From: Dongia mobilis
GTDB lineage: Bacteria > Pseudomonadota > Alphaproteobacteria > Dongiales > Dongiaceae
Reading direction: 5' to 3'
NCBI RefSeq assembly: GCF_004363235.1
Contig: NZ_SNYW01000007.1
Span: 483,064-547,063, forward strand
DNA length: 64,000 nucleotides
Notes under the pieces: generated by a model
Told to the model about the DNA's origin: nothing
Databases searched by the model: none
What the model saw: the letters and a program-made list of their open reading frames with translations, nothing else
Shown: in pieces, positions 29,060 to 38,080 of the stretch
Position numbering within the stretch: the first letter of the stretch is position 1
How the letters are laid out: each line of letters opens with the position of its first letter
Translations under genes and position numbers: made by a program

Positions 29060-30223
29060 TTATTCCGCGGCCAGCGCGGCGCCGGTGTCTCGCCGGCGGA
29101 TGGCAAGGTCAAGGCGCTTGCCGCTGTGGAGGATACCCATCAGCGGCAGGCGCTGCGACGATTCCGCGGCGGCGTCCTGCGCCACATTGTCCTTGGCGAT
29201 ATGGGGCTTCAGCGCGTCGCCGGCCATGGCTCGGCCAAGCCGGATCGTCTCGACGCCCAGTGGCTTCAGCAGATCGGCGCCATAGAGGAACTCGCAGGGC
29301 AGCATGGCGGCCAGGAACTTGAACTTGCCGTCGCGCACCCCACCCTTCAGCAGTGAGCAGGCATAGCCCATCTCGTTGCGATAGAGCGCCAGCGGCGCCG
29401 TCTGCGGCTCGCTCACATGGAAGATGCCGAGCAGCAGCCCGCCTTCCAGCGTGAGCGACACCTCATGCTCGGCGAGGTCGACCGCATCCAGGCTGAAGCG
29501 CCGGTTGTGATAGGCCGCCATCCCGGCATCTCTCGCCGCCGCGAACAGCGTTGCGGCATCGATCACCTCAGCCGCGGCAAAGTGATCGGGATCGATCGCC
29601 GGCGGCAGGCCGGCAGTTGGCATTTCCTGCCAGCGCCCGGCAGCGAGGCGCTGGATCGCCTCGGCTGCCAGATCTGCCACCAGGCCGGTAACGACGGGGC
29701 GCGCATAGTGTCCCTGGTCGGCATAGAAGCCCGCATCGCTCACCACCTCGCGGCCGAACCGGCGCATGAGTGCGCGGGAAAGATCGATGCAATCGGTACC
29801 GTAGTAGTCGGAGATGTAATGAATGCCGGCATCGATGGCCGGCACGCTACTGAGCCAGGACCCGTTCCGCGCCCCGAAGATCAGGGTACAGATCCGCAGT
29901 TTCGGGTTGCGGGCGAGGGCATGGCGGATGATGCCCTCATAGAGTCGCGCCCAGTGCCTGAATTGCCGTCTTTCGTCGCCATAGATGAAGGCATCGTTGA
30001 TGACATATTCGATCAGCAGCAGGTCGGATTGCTCCAGCGCCGCGCTGGTCTTCAGCTGATAGAGGCCGAAGGCGCTGGTGGTGCCGCCGATGGCCAGATC
30101 GGCAACGATCTCCAGCGGGACGCCGCGCTGCGCCGACATGGTGACGAGCTGGCCGAGATAGCCCGGCTGCATCACCGTATTGGACCCGCCGATTATCGTG
30201 GTTCGCAGGGCTGACCGCATCAT
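29060..30223 (-). CDS. SGNH hydrolase family protein
   Basis: The 387-residue protein has the SGNH blocks in order: GGSNTVM near the N-terminus with the nucleophile Ser, ADLAIGGTTS, YVINDAF with the conserved Asn, and DQGHYA with the Asp-x-x-His pair at about residue 170. The last 170 or so residues form a separate beta-rich domain I do not recognise. No signal peptide is visible. It is the last gene of the glycan operon and its start overlaps the preceding stop (TGATG). A role in adding or removing acyl groups on the glycan is a reasonable inference. Confidence 0.75.
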   Translation of the reverse strand: MMRSALRTTIIGGSNTVMQPGYLGQLVTMSAQRGVPLEIVADLAIGGTTSAFGLYQLKTSAALEQSDLLLIEYVINDAFIYGDERRQFRHWARLYEGIIRHALARNPKLRICTLIFGARNGSWLSSVPAIDAGIHYISDYYGTDCIDLSRALMRRFGREVVSDAGFYADQGHYARPVVTGLVADLAAEAIQRLAAGRWQEMPTAGLPPAIDPDHFAAAEVIDAATLFAAARDAGMAAYHNRRFSLDAVDLAEHEVSLTLEGGLLLGIFHVSEPQTAPLALYRNEMGYACSLLKGGVRDGKFKFLAAMLPCEFLYGADLLKPLGVETIRLGRAMAGDALKPHIAKDNVAQDAAAESSQRLPLMGILHSGKRLDLAIRRRDTGAALAAE

Positions 30224-31428
30224 CAGGCCGCCATCTGCGCCAGGGCCTCGCCCTCGGTCATCGCCATGCCGGCCTCGGTCAGGTGGCGGTGGAAGTTCCT
30301 GAGGCGGGTGCGATAGACGTCATGGAAGGCGGCGATGCGCTGTTCGGACAGGTACTCCGCCATGAACGCCTCAATGCCCATGGTGCAGGCCTTGTCGACA
30401 GATGTATGTGGTACGCCGAAGAACTCGCTGAGCTCCTTGACGCGCAGATCCTTGAACAGGATCGCCGTGGGCAGCCCGACCTGCAGTGCCGCGACGCCGC
30501 CATGGAAGCGGTCGCCGATGAAGATGTCGTGCCAGCCATAGCATTGCCGCCACGCCTCGACCGAATCGAAATAGAAATACTTGTCGAACGGCGCCCGGGC
30601 GCCGATCGCCTCGCTCATCAGCGGCTCGATCACCGATTGCCTGAGCTGGCTCCGGGAATCGTCGAAGAAGTCGCGGCCCTGCAACTCGTCCTTGAACAGG
30701 AAGATCTCGTCCTGGAAGACATAGGAGCATTTCTGTCCCTCGAAGAACTTTGCCAGCTGCTTGCCGCGCACCGATTTCTTCTGCAGGTAGCCAGCCGTGA
30801 CGAAGCGGTAGTCCGCAGGCTTGCCCGTGGGCGCCCTGATGCCGAGGATGTTCTCCGGATAGAGCATCATGCTGGGGCAGCCCAGGGCCGTCGGATTTTT
30901 GAAACCCATCTTCTTCAGCCAACCCTCGGTATAGGTGCCTCGTACGCCGAAAACACGCGCCTTCTCGTCGATCCAGCGCAGCATCTCGACGGTGGCCGAC
31001 TCCAGGACGCTCAGATCCTCCATTTCGTTCTGCATGCCCATGCCGAGGACGATCACCGGAATCTTGATCTGCTCCAGTACCTTCAGCAGCGAGGCATGGT
31101 TGAGGTTGGGTCGGATCTCGTTCGCCATGGGCAGTACCAGGGCGTCGAAATTGTTGTTGAGCAGATCCATCGCCTCCTTCGAGCCCTTATAGGCGTCATG
31201 GAGGACATGCACGCTCAGCATGCAGGAATGATTCCGGTCATAGTCGAAGATGCGGCACGAGCCTTCGCCGATCAGCATGTTGCCCTTGTTCGAGGTCAGG
31301 TAGAAATTCCGCGACAGCGTGCTGAAGCTCGTGCTGTTCGAGCGCGGCAGGCCCTCCGAGAAGGGCAGGCCCGGATGATAGCGATAGCGCGTATCGGCGG
31401 GCTGGCGGCCGAAGCAAAGGCGTTTCAT
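30223..31428 (-). CDS. Polysaccharide pyruvyl transferase family protein
   Basis: The 401-residue protein carries the family block FIGDRFHGGVAALQVGLPT near residue 330, with NKGNMLIGEGS early on. Members transfer pyruvate from PEP to sugars in exopolysaccharides, giving acidic ketals; some members have other roles. The ATG at 31428 is preceded by a strong GGAGGAAAC site and overlaps the preceding gene's stop (ATGA). It sits between a secreted glycosidase-like protein and an SGNH hydrolase, which supports glycan modification. Confidence 0.82.
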   Translation of the reverse strand: MKRLCFGRQPADTRYRYHPGLPFSEGLPRSNSTSFSTLSRNFYLTSNKGNMLIGEGSCRIFDYDRNHSCMLSVHVLHDAYKGSKEAMDLLNNNFDALVLPMANEIRPNLNHASLLKVLEQIKIPVIVLGMGMQNEMEDLSVLESATVEMLRWIDEKARVFGVRGTYTEGWLKKMGFKNPTALGCPSMMLYPENILGIRAPTGKPADYRFVTAGYLQKKSVRGKQLAKFFEGQKCSYVFQDEIFLFKDELQGRDFFDDSRSQLRQSVIEPLMSEAIGARAPFDKYFYFDSVEAWRQCYGWHDIFIGDRFHGGVAALQVGLPTAILFKDLRVKELSEFFGVPHTSVDKACTMGIEAFMAEYLSEQRIAAFHDVYRTRLRNFHRHLTEAGMAMTEGEALAQMAA

Positions 31429-32591
31429 GGGTTGTTTCCTCCGTCGATAGGCAGATGGGTATCGTTGGGCTGATGGGCGTTGCCACCGCGTGGCAGGTTC
31501 CTGGTTAGCTCGGTCGGCTGGCCACAACGCTTGAGGCTGAAGCCCGCATCCTCGTTCCAGTCGTAATAGAACCCGACCGGCACGCGCGTCGCGTTCTCGG
31601 CGCGGTCGAGATAGCCGAAGAGCGGCTGCATCAGCGCGATACGCCGGGCATCGTCCGGCGCGCATTCCTCCTTGGGCAACGCCGCACCGAATTCCGTGAT
31701 CCAACAGGGACGCAGCGCGAAAGGCTCCCGGCCGCAACTGTCGAGCTGCCGCGCGATCATCTGGTCGCGATCGCCGGTGACCTGGGCGGCGCGCAGCGGC
31801 TCGTAGAGGTGTATGCCGATGGCATCCACCCTGGTGAACAACCCGCGCCCGGCCACCCAGGCATTGAAGGCTTCCGGCACGACATAGGTCGCACCGACCC
31901 GGTGGATGAAGTCGGTGTTGATGTCGGCAAGGCCCGCCGTCACCAGGCGGATATGGGAAAGACGGGGATTTGCGGCCAGCATCTGCTGGGTGCGCTCGAT
32001 CGTCGCCGCATAGAGATCGAGGCCGCGCTCGACGCGACGCCGGGTTTCGGCCGGCCAAGCGGCCGGGCTGTCCACCACCTGGCCCCCATCCAGAACCGGG
32101 AGATCGCCGTTATAGCCCGACCAGTTGGGCTCGTTGCCGATCTCCAGTCCGATCACCGGCAGATCCGCCTCGGCGATACGTTCGAGCAACAGACCAAGGC
32201 GCGCATCGAAGCGGGCGAGATCGATCTGGCTGAGGCCGTAGGCCGCGAAGAAATGCCGGTTCTTCGGCCGCGGCTGGGCGCCTGCCGCCGCCACCGCGCC
32301 GTCGATCAGCGGTACGGTGACGAGGACTTCAAGCCCGGCCTGTTTCGCCGCGTCAAGGGCGCGGAAGGTCCCCTCGACCGGGTTCTTGTAGCCGATACGG
32401 ACCGAGCCGAAGCCGGCTGCCGCGATCTCGGCCATGGTGGCCCGAATGGCGGCGGGCTTTGACCAGGCGATATTGGCGGCGGCGACGCCGGTGACGAAGC
32501 CGGGCGCCTCGCTCGCCGCCACCGGCATCGCCAGCAGCATCGCCAGCAGCGCGGCGAGCATCCGCAGGCGGTATGGGTTGCCGCCGCTCAT
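31425..32591 (-). CDS. Secreted glycoside hydrolase-like (beta/alpha)8 protein
   Basis: The 388-residue protein has a signal peptide (hydrophobic MLAALLAMLLAMPVAASEA after a short basic stretch) and a TIM-barrel-like glycosidase pattern: GLEIGNEPNWSG with the expected acid/base Glu at the end of strand 4, VDAIGIHLYEP, and CWITEFGAALP with the candidate nucleophile Glu. It resembles GH5/GH39-type clan A enzymes without a clear family. ATG at 32591 overlaps the glycosyltransferase stop (ATGA). In a polysaccharide operon such an enzyme may trim or release the polymer in the periplasm. Confidence 0.75.
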   Translation of the reverse strand: MSGGNPYRLRMLAALLAMLLAMPVAASEAPGFVTGVAAANIAWSKPAAIRATMAEIAAAGFGSVRIGYKNPVEGTFRALDAAKQAGLEVLVTVPLIDGAVAAAGAQPRPKNRHFFAAYGLSQIDLARFDARLGLLLERIAEADLPVIGLEIGNEPNWSGYNGDLPVLDGGQVVDSPAAWPAETRRRVERGLDLYAATIERTQQMLAANPRLSHIRLVTAGLADINTDFIHRVGATYVVPEAFNAWVAGRGLFTRVDAIGIHLYEPLRAAQVTGDRDQMIARQLDSCGREPFALRPCWITEFGAALPKEECAPDDARRIALMQPLFGYLDRAENATRVPVGFYYDWNEDAGFSLKRCGQPTELTRNLPRGGNAHQPNDTHLPIDGGNNP

Positions 32592-35305
32592 GGAACCGGA
32601 CTCGAGGTTACGGTTCGGCGTAGCTCGATTTCCTCCGACCTGAAGGGAAACCAAGCCCCAAGCCGGCTCATGAGCGGCGACAGGTTTTCGGCCCAGGTGA
32701 CGCCGGCGGCCCTTTGCGCCGCACCGTTCCCGAGCCGATCCAGCAGATGGGGGTCGCCGAGCAGCCGCTCCAGCGCCTCCACCAGTTCCTGGGCGATGGC
32801 GGCATCATCCGTCGCCCGCAGCAGCAATCCATCCACCTCGTGCTCGACCAACTCGGCGACAGCGCCGACATCGGTCACCACCGGCACGCAGCCGACGCGC
32901 TGTGCCTCCAGGATGGTGAGGGGCGCCCCCTCCCAGCGCGAGGTTAGCAGCAGCACGTCTGCCTTCACGAAGGCCTCGGTCAATCCGCGATTGCCATAGA
33001 TCGCCGGCTCCAGCGTGATGCCGAGATCGGCGAACTGCCGGGTCCAGGAACCGCGCGAGTCGTCGGCCAGCACCTCGGAGCCGACCAGGCGGAACTCCAC
33101 CGGCAAGTTGCGGCGCTTGACCAGCCTGGCGGCGGCGTAGAGCCGCTCGATCCCCTTCTGCGAATCCAGGCGGCCGAGAAAAAGCAGGCGGAGCCGCTCC
33201 GGCATCCCGCGCCGGGCACGCTGCTTCAGCGCCTGGCGCAGCTCGCTCTCGCGCATCTCGTAGGAAGGGGCGTTTGGCACATGCAGCAGCTTTGCCTCCG
33301 GCACCCCCATCCCATGGAACCAATCCGCCATCTGCGCCGAGCAGGTGAGGATGAGGTCGTAGATATGTTCGTAGGCGAGGCCGACATAGGGATGCCCGGC
33401 AGTACGGCCTGCCCGAGTCCGATCCAGCACATGGACATGGGAGAGAATCTTGACGCCGCGCCGGCGCAATTCGCCTAGCACCGCATTGACCGGCGCCACC
33501 TGGCAATTGATCACCACATCGAGGCCGGCGAGGAGTCCGAGCAGCCGCTCGAGCTTCGCCCCCTCGTCATGGGCCATCAGGATGTCATGGCCGGCGAAAT
33601 GATGGGGCCCGCCCCACAGGTCGTAATCGTCCATCAGGAAATTGATGCTGGCAAAATCCGCCGGATCAAAGACGATCTCGCAGCTGGCCTTGCCGAGAAT
33701 ATAGAGATGGACCTCGTAGCCCTGCCGCGTCATCTCGCGTGCCATGGCATAGGCCACCTTCTCGACCCCGCCGAAGGAGCCGATCGGCAGGAGGAAGCCG
33801 ATCCGCGGCCGGCGGCTGCCGGGTGGCGTCACGCGCGGCATCACCGGCTCGGCGCCCAGTGCCTCGCGCAGCAGCCGGTAATGGTTCCTGACTGGCGGAA
33901 AATAGCCGCCGCGCCAGGTCCAGCGTTCGTGATGCGACCGGCGATAGCTGGAATCGCGAAAGGCGGCCAGGGTGGAGAGCAGGGAATTGCTGGCCGACAG
34001 CACGGCGCGGTCGAGGTCGAGCGCCTTGAACGGCGCGCGCACCACCAGTTCCACCGTGTCCGGCGAAGGCCGGCGATTGCGGATCGAGCTGATCCACTCG
34101 TCGGAGATGTCCTCGACGCAGGCCTTGAAGAGGTCGGTGGAGCAGACCCAGGCCTGCGGCCGCTTGCCGAGATAGTCGGCACTGCCGGCGCTGTTCCGTT
34201 CCAGCGAGATGCGGCTGGCATCATGTTCCAGACGGATGGCGACCAGGTGATGCTTCTCGGCGAGGCGCTCGGCGTGCCACAGGACGTTGTGCAGCACGCC
34301 GATCCGGCGCATCGCCTCGAAATGCGCCGGTGCCGCCCATAACATGAAGGGCGGGGTACCGTGGGAATCGGGCTCGGCTTGTGCTGCCCAGTAGCGCTCG
34401 ATGAAGGTCTCGAGATCGATGCGCGGATGCGGTGCCGCAGGATCGGTGAACAGCGAGACAGCATAGGTGCCGGTGGCGATGGCCGCGAAGCGCGGGCTTT
34501 CCTCATGCTCCCAGCGGGTCAACGTATCCGGTGCAAACAACGCCTTATGCTTGTCCCTGATATAGGACATGATTGCCGCCTTGGTGCGGTGCGAATCGCG
34601 CAGCATGCTTTCCGCGCGCTGGCGGTAGTCGAAGCCGAAGAAGGGGTGGTTGGCCCCGGTGAAGCCGGCGGCGATGCATTGCAGCCAGAACTCCCAATCC
34701 TCGAAGCCGGCGCGCATGGTCTCGTCGAAGCGGATGCCGGCATCGAACACCTCGCGCGCCACCATTGATCCGGCTTCGCAGATATTGTCGAAGGTGATGT
34801 GCAGCAGACGCGAATAGGGCGCGTGATAGGCCCCATTCCAGGCAATGCCGAACTTGTCGATATTGGGATAGACCCAGGAGATCTCCGGCCGCGCCTTCAG
34901 GAACGTAAAGACGTCCTGCATGGCCGGCGGGGTGATGCGGTTGTCGGCATCGAGGAAATAGATCGCCTCGATCGAGGGAAACATCTCGAGCGCGAAGTCG
35001 ACCCCGTAATTGCGTGCCGAACTGAGACCGCCATTGGGCTTGCGCAGGTAATGGACGTTGTCATGTGCCAGCGCATAGGCGGTGCCGATGGTCCGCGTTT
35101 CCGGGAACGGGCAGCCGTCATCAACGATGATGACGGCGATGCCGAAATCAGCCTGCTGTGCCAGCGCCGATTCCACCGCTTCCGTCAGCAGGACGGAATG
35201 CTTGTAGACCGGGATAACGATGCCGAGGCGCGGGCACTCGACCGCTTCGCGGGTCGCGGGTGCGAGGGCTGCATCGCCTGCCATGCCGGTGGTGCCGGTC
35301 GCCAT
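32588..35305 (-). CDS. Two-domain glycosyltransferase (GT2 plus GT4 fusion)
   Basis: The 905-residue protein has an N-terminal GT2 domain (GIVIPVYKHSVLLTEAVESA, then IYFLDADNRITPP with the DxD, and FEDWEFWLQCIAAG) at about residues 25-260. A central region of about 230 residues is of unclear type. A C-terminal GT4 domain follows (RIGFLLPIGSFGGVEKVAYA, LLFLGRLDSQKGIERLYAAA, and SRWEGAPLTILEAQ with the E-x7-E pair) from about residue 510. Two sequential sugar transfers by one protein are likely. ATG at 35305 has GAGGGAG upstream and lies 13 nt after the preceding stop. Confidence 0.85.
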   Translation of the reverse strand: MATGTTGMAGDAALAPATREAVECPRLGIVIPVYKHSVLLTEAVESALAQQADFGIAVIIVDDGCPFPETRTIGTAYALAHDNVHYLRKPNGGLSSARNYGVDFALEMFPSIEAIYFLDADNRITPPAMQDVFTFLKARPEISWVYPNIDKFGIAWNGAYHAPYSRLLHITFDNICEAGSMVAREVFDAGIRFDETMRAGFEDWEFWLQCIAAGFTGANHPFFGFDYRQRAESMLRDSHRTKAAIMSYIRDKHKALFAPDTLTRWEHEESPRFAAIATGTYAVSLFTDPAAPHPRIDLETFIERYWAAQAEPDSHGTPPFMLWAAPAHFEAMRRIGVLHNVLWHAERLAEKHHLVAIRLEHDASRISLERNSAGSADYLGKRPQAWVCSTDLFKACVEDISDEWISSIRNRRPSPDTVELVVRAPFKALDLDRAVLSASNSLLSTLAAFRDSSYRRSHHERWTWRGGYFPPVRNHYRLLREALGAEPVMPRVTPPGSRRPRIGFLLPIGSFGGVEKVAYAMAREMTRQGYEVHLYILGKASCEIVFDPADFASINFLMDDYDLWGGPHHFAGHDILMAHDEGAKLERLLGLLAGLDVVINCQVAPVNAVLGELRRRGVKILSHVHVLDRTRAGRTAGHPYVGLAYEHIYDLILTCSAQMADWFHGMGVPEAKLLHVPNAPSYEMRESELRQALKQRARRGMPERLRLLFLGRLDSQKGIERLYAAARLVKRRNLPVEFRLVGSEVLADDSRGSWTRQFADLGITLEPAIYGNRGLTEAFVKADVLLLTSRWEGAPLTILEAQRVGCVPVVTDVGAVAELVEHEVDGLLLRATDDAAIAQELVEALERLLGDPHLLDRLGNGAAQRAAGVTWAENLSPLMSRLGAWFPFRSEEIELRRTVTSSPVP

Positions 35306-35318
35306 GGATCGCACTCCC

Positions 35319-36923
35319 TCAGCCCTGCAGCAGGGCATGGAGGTTGAGGAACCGGGCCCAGGCAAAGTCGTGATTGCCGGGCTCGACCATCCGCGTCGCG
35401 AGATAGAGGTCTCTGGGCGTGTCATCGCCCGCCATGAACAGCGAGGCAAAGCGCGGCTGCTTGCCCGGCACCCTTACCCAGCCGGAAAAACCCTCGCCGG
35501 CGATCGGTTCGGCGACGCCGCTCAGCAATGGCATGACGCGTCCCTCGTCGCCGGTCGCCAGCAGCGAGAACTCGACATCGCGCGACTGCGCATGGTCGAC
35601 CAACAGGTTTGCGGAAAGGCGAAGCGTGCCGGCGGGACAGCCCCGGGGCAGCCTGGCGATGGTCATGCCGAAGGCCGGCGGATGGCATGAGACGATGCGC
35701 TCCTCATCCAGATAGGCGACGCCGTCAAACGGGCTGGCATCGGCATCGAGCCGCGCCTGTTGCACGTTGCGCAGCAGGTCGGCCGGCAGCGGCCGCTCCA
35801 GCAGGCCGCTGCCCTGGCCACCTTGTCCGCTGCCGGCCTGCGGCGCCACGCCGGCCGGGTTGGGCGGGGCCACGCCGGGCAGGCCAACGAAGATGCGCAT
35901 CGCGAGCGAGGAAGCGGCGATCGATTGCTGGAGGTCGGGATCCTGCAAGCGGAAGAGGTCGAGCGGCTGCGCGCCGCCCAGCGACAGCGCGGGCAGCCTG
36001 GCGCGGTCGCCTTCCACCGCGATCGACAGCCGCAGGGTGCGGCGCAGGCCGGCAAGCGCCTGGCGCAGGCCCAGCGTGGTCCAGCCGGCGGGCAGGTCTG
36101 CGGCCGGCACCGACCATTGTTCGATCTGGCGTCCATCCTCGATCGATTGCAGCGTCACGTTGAGCGTGGCGTCGCTTCGCGGCTGCGCCTTGGCGACATG
36201 GAGGGCGATGGCACTGACGCCGAGGCTGGCCACGGGCAGGATCTGCGAGACCCTGCCGTTGGTCGCCATCTCGAGGACATTCGGCGTCGGCGAAGCGGCG
36301 CCTTGTTCCACGAGGCCCGCTTCGTCGCCAGGCGGGGGATTGATGAAGGCGCATTCGAAGGGCTGCAATCCGTGCCGGTCGATAAAGCTCTCCAGCGCCG
36401 CGAACCGGTTCTGCAGGTCCTCGTTTTCCTGCCGCAATTGGGCGAGCTGCCGGGCAAGCGCCGTATTGCTGCCGGCCTGGGCGCTCAGGATCTCCTGAAA
36501 ATTGCCGAGCAGATAGGCCGACAATGCGGCGCCGTCATCCGCCTGGGCCAGGAACGCATCCGGCGCCGCACCAATGCGCTGCAGCCAGGAAGCGGCGCGG
36601 GTCATCAGGTCAAACTCGTTCCGGTCGAAACCGACAATGCCGAGCAGCAGCAGCGGCGGCTCAACGAGGCGCCGGTCGCTGCCCGTCTCGTCTCGCACGA
36701 GCAGGTGGTCGTCGGCCACCCGCTTCACCTTGGCGAAAACGCAGCCTTCTCCGGCCAGCGCCTTTGCCCACTCGCCGAGCCGCCCGCCATAGAGAATGAG
36801 CGGCTTGCGCGACATCAGGCGCTGCGGCCGATCCGGGCCGATGATAACCCGCGCCGGCGGCTTTTCCGGACGGATCTTGTCGTGGCGAACGTCCTGTGGC
36901 CGAGCTGTTGCTGCGCCGATCAC
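35319..36923 (-). CDS. Uncharacterised coiled-coil protein of glycan loci
   Basis: The 534-residue protein is not one I can assign to a function; it may belong to the uncharacterised DUF6212 group, from memory only. Residues 30-130 form a globular start (PLILYGGRLGEWAKALAGEG); about 150-185 is a predicted coiled coil (LARQLAQLRQENEDLQNRFA); the rest looks beta-rich with two jelly-roll-like halves separated by a Gly/Pro/Gln linker (GSGQGGQGSGLL). No signal peptide or membrane span is seen. A GTG at 36923 with AAGGGAG upstream is the start. It heads the operon with the GT2-GT4 fusion, so a role in glycan assembly or its control is likely. Confidence 0.65.
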   Translation of the reverse strand: MIGAATARPQDVRHDKIRPEKPPARVIIGPDRPQRLMSRKPLILYGGRLGEWAKALAGEGCVFAKVKRVADDHLLVRDETGSDRRLVEPPLLLLGIVGFDRNEFDLMTRAASWLQRIGAAPDAFLAQADDGAALSAYLLGNFQEILSAQAGSNTALARQLAQLRQENEDLQNRFAALESFIDRHGLQPFECAFINPPPGDEAGLVEQGAASPTPNVLEMATNGRVSQILPVASLGVSAIALHVAKAQPRSDATLNVTLQSIEDGRQIEQWSVPAADLPAGWTTLGLRQALAGLRRTLRLSIAVEGDRARLPALSLGGAQPLDLFRLQDPDLQQSIAASSLAMRIFVGLPGVAPPNPAGVAPQAGSGQGGQGSGLLERPLPADLLRNVQQARLDADASPFDGVAYLDEERIVSCHPPAFGMTIARLPRGCPAGTLRLSANLLVDHAQSRDVEFSLLATGDEGRVMPLLSGVAEPIAGEGFSGWVRVPGKQPRFASLFMAGDDTPRDLYLATRMVEPGNHDFAWARFLNLHALLQG

Positions 36924-37072
36924 GCTGAACTCCCTTGCGATACGAGATATGCGAACAGGTCGCGTTGCGAAAGAACGGGCCGGCTTGTTGATGTCAGCCC
37001 GGCCGCCCTGCCGCCTTGCGTTGCCGGAAAGAATTGGCCCGGGCCCGGCAAGTAAAAAGACGACAACCGACC

Positions 37073-37095
37073 AAAAAAAGACGGCATCATCGCCG
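37073..37095 (-). terminator. Weak terminator after rfbA
   Basis: On the minus strand a short CGGC/GCCG stem (37092-37095 with 37082-37085) is followed at once by seven T residues (37079-37073). The stem is only 4 bp, so efficiency is doubtful. It lies about 80 nt beyond the rfbA stop, between the nucleotide-sugar operon and the glycosyltransferase operon. The remainder of 36924-37174 shows no gene. Confidence 0.4.
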
Positions 37096-37174
37096 ACCCC
37101 TGTCGTTGATTCACTGTATCGGCAGCCGCATGTGCCCGGATGTTGCAGTATTCATGGCTGGTCATCTTTGGTCC

Positions 37175-38080
37175 TCAACCGGCCATGGCGCGCAATTGCG
37201 CGCCGTCAATCTCGATATCCTGCAGCAGCGACTTGAGGTAGCGGCCATAGGCGCTGGCCGGCGCGCGTGCGGCGATGCGGGCGAAACTGTCGACATCGAT
37301 GAAGCCTTGGGTTAGCGCGATCTCCTCCAGGCAGGCAATCTTGACGCCCTGCCGCGTCTCCAGCGTGCCGACAAACTGCGTGGCGGCGCTGAGCGATTCC
37401 GGCGTCCCGGTATCGAGCCAGGCGAAACCGCGGCCAAGCCGGTCCACCACCAGCTCCCCAGCCGCAAGATAGCGGGCATTGAGGTCCGTGATTTCCAGTT
37501 CGCCGCGGCTGGAGGGGCGCAGCTCGGCGGCAAAATCGGACGCCCTGCCGTCATAGAAATAAAGGCCGGTGACCGCCCAGTTGCCCGGCGGGTGAATCGG
37601 CTTTTCAACAATGGCAAGCGGCCGCCCGTCAGCACCAAGGTCGACCACGCCATAGCGCTCCGGGTCCTCGACGCGGGTGGCAAAGATATGGGCGCCGCGG
37701 GTGAGGCGCGCGGCCTGGTTGAGGCGGCGGCTGAGCCCGCTGCCGAAGAACAGGTTGTCGCCGAGAATGAGCGCGCTTGGCCGGCCGCCAACAAAATCAC
37801 GGCCGATCACATAGGCCTGCGCGATTCCCTCGGGCCGCTCCTGGACGGCATAGCGGATGGAAAGGCCCCAGCGACTGCCGTCGCCCAGCAATTCGTCATA
37901 GCGGTCGACATCCTTTGCCGTGGTGATCAGCAGGATTTCGCGGATTCCTGCCAGCATCAGCGTGGCGATGGGATAATAGATCATCGGCTTGTCGTAGATC
38001 GGCAGCAACTGCTTGGTGATGGTCGCGGTCATCGGATAGAGGCGCGAGCCGTTGCCGCCGGCAAGAACGATGCCCTTCAT
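37175..38080 (-). CDS. rfbA: Glucose-1-phosphate thymidylyltransferase
   Basis: The 301-residue enzyme makes dTDP-glucose from glucose-1-phosphate and dTTP. It starts MKGIVLAGGNGSRLYPMT, with the nucleotide loop G-G-x-G-S-R-L, then KQLLPIYDKPMIYYP and LILGDNLFFG, all diagnostic of RmlA. ATG at 38080 overlaps the rfbD stop (ATGA). It completes the minus-strand set galE-rfbC-rfbD-rfbA; no rfbB is present in the window. Confidence 0.95.
   Translation of the reverse strand: MKGIVLAGGNGSRLYPMTATITKQLLPIYDKPMIYYPIATLMLAGIREILLITTAKDVDRYDELLGDGSRWGLSIRYAVQERPEGIAQAYVIGRDFVGGRPSALILGDNLFFGSGLSRRLNQAARLTRGAHIFATRVEDPERYGVVDLGADGRPLAIVEKPIHPPGNWAVTGLYFYDGRASDFAAELRPSSRGELEITDLNARYLAAGELVVDRLGRGFAWLDTGTPESLSAATQFVGTLETRQGVKIACLEEIALTQGFIDVDSFARIAARAPASAYGRYLKSLLQDIEIDGAQLRAMAG

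Noticed and set aside
36920-37165. 81-codon minus-strand frame between rfbA and the unknown coiled-coil gene
   Set aside because: No ribosome site or family; overlaps the terminator-like T run and the ribosome site of the downstream gene.
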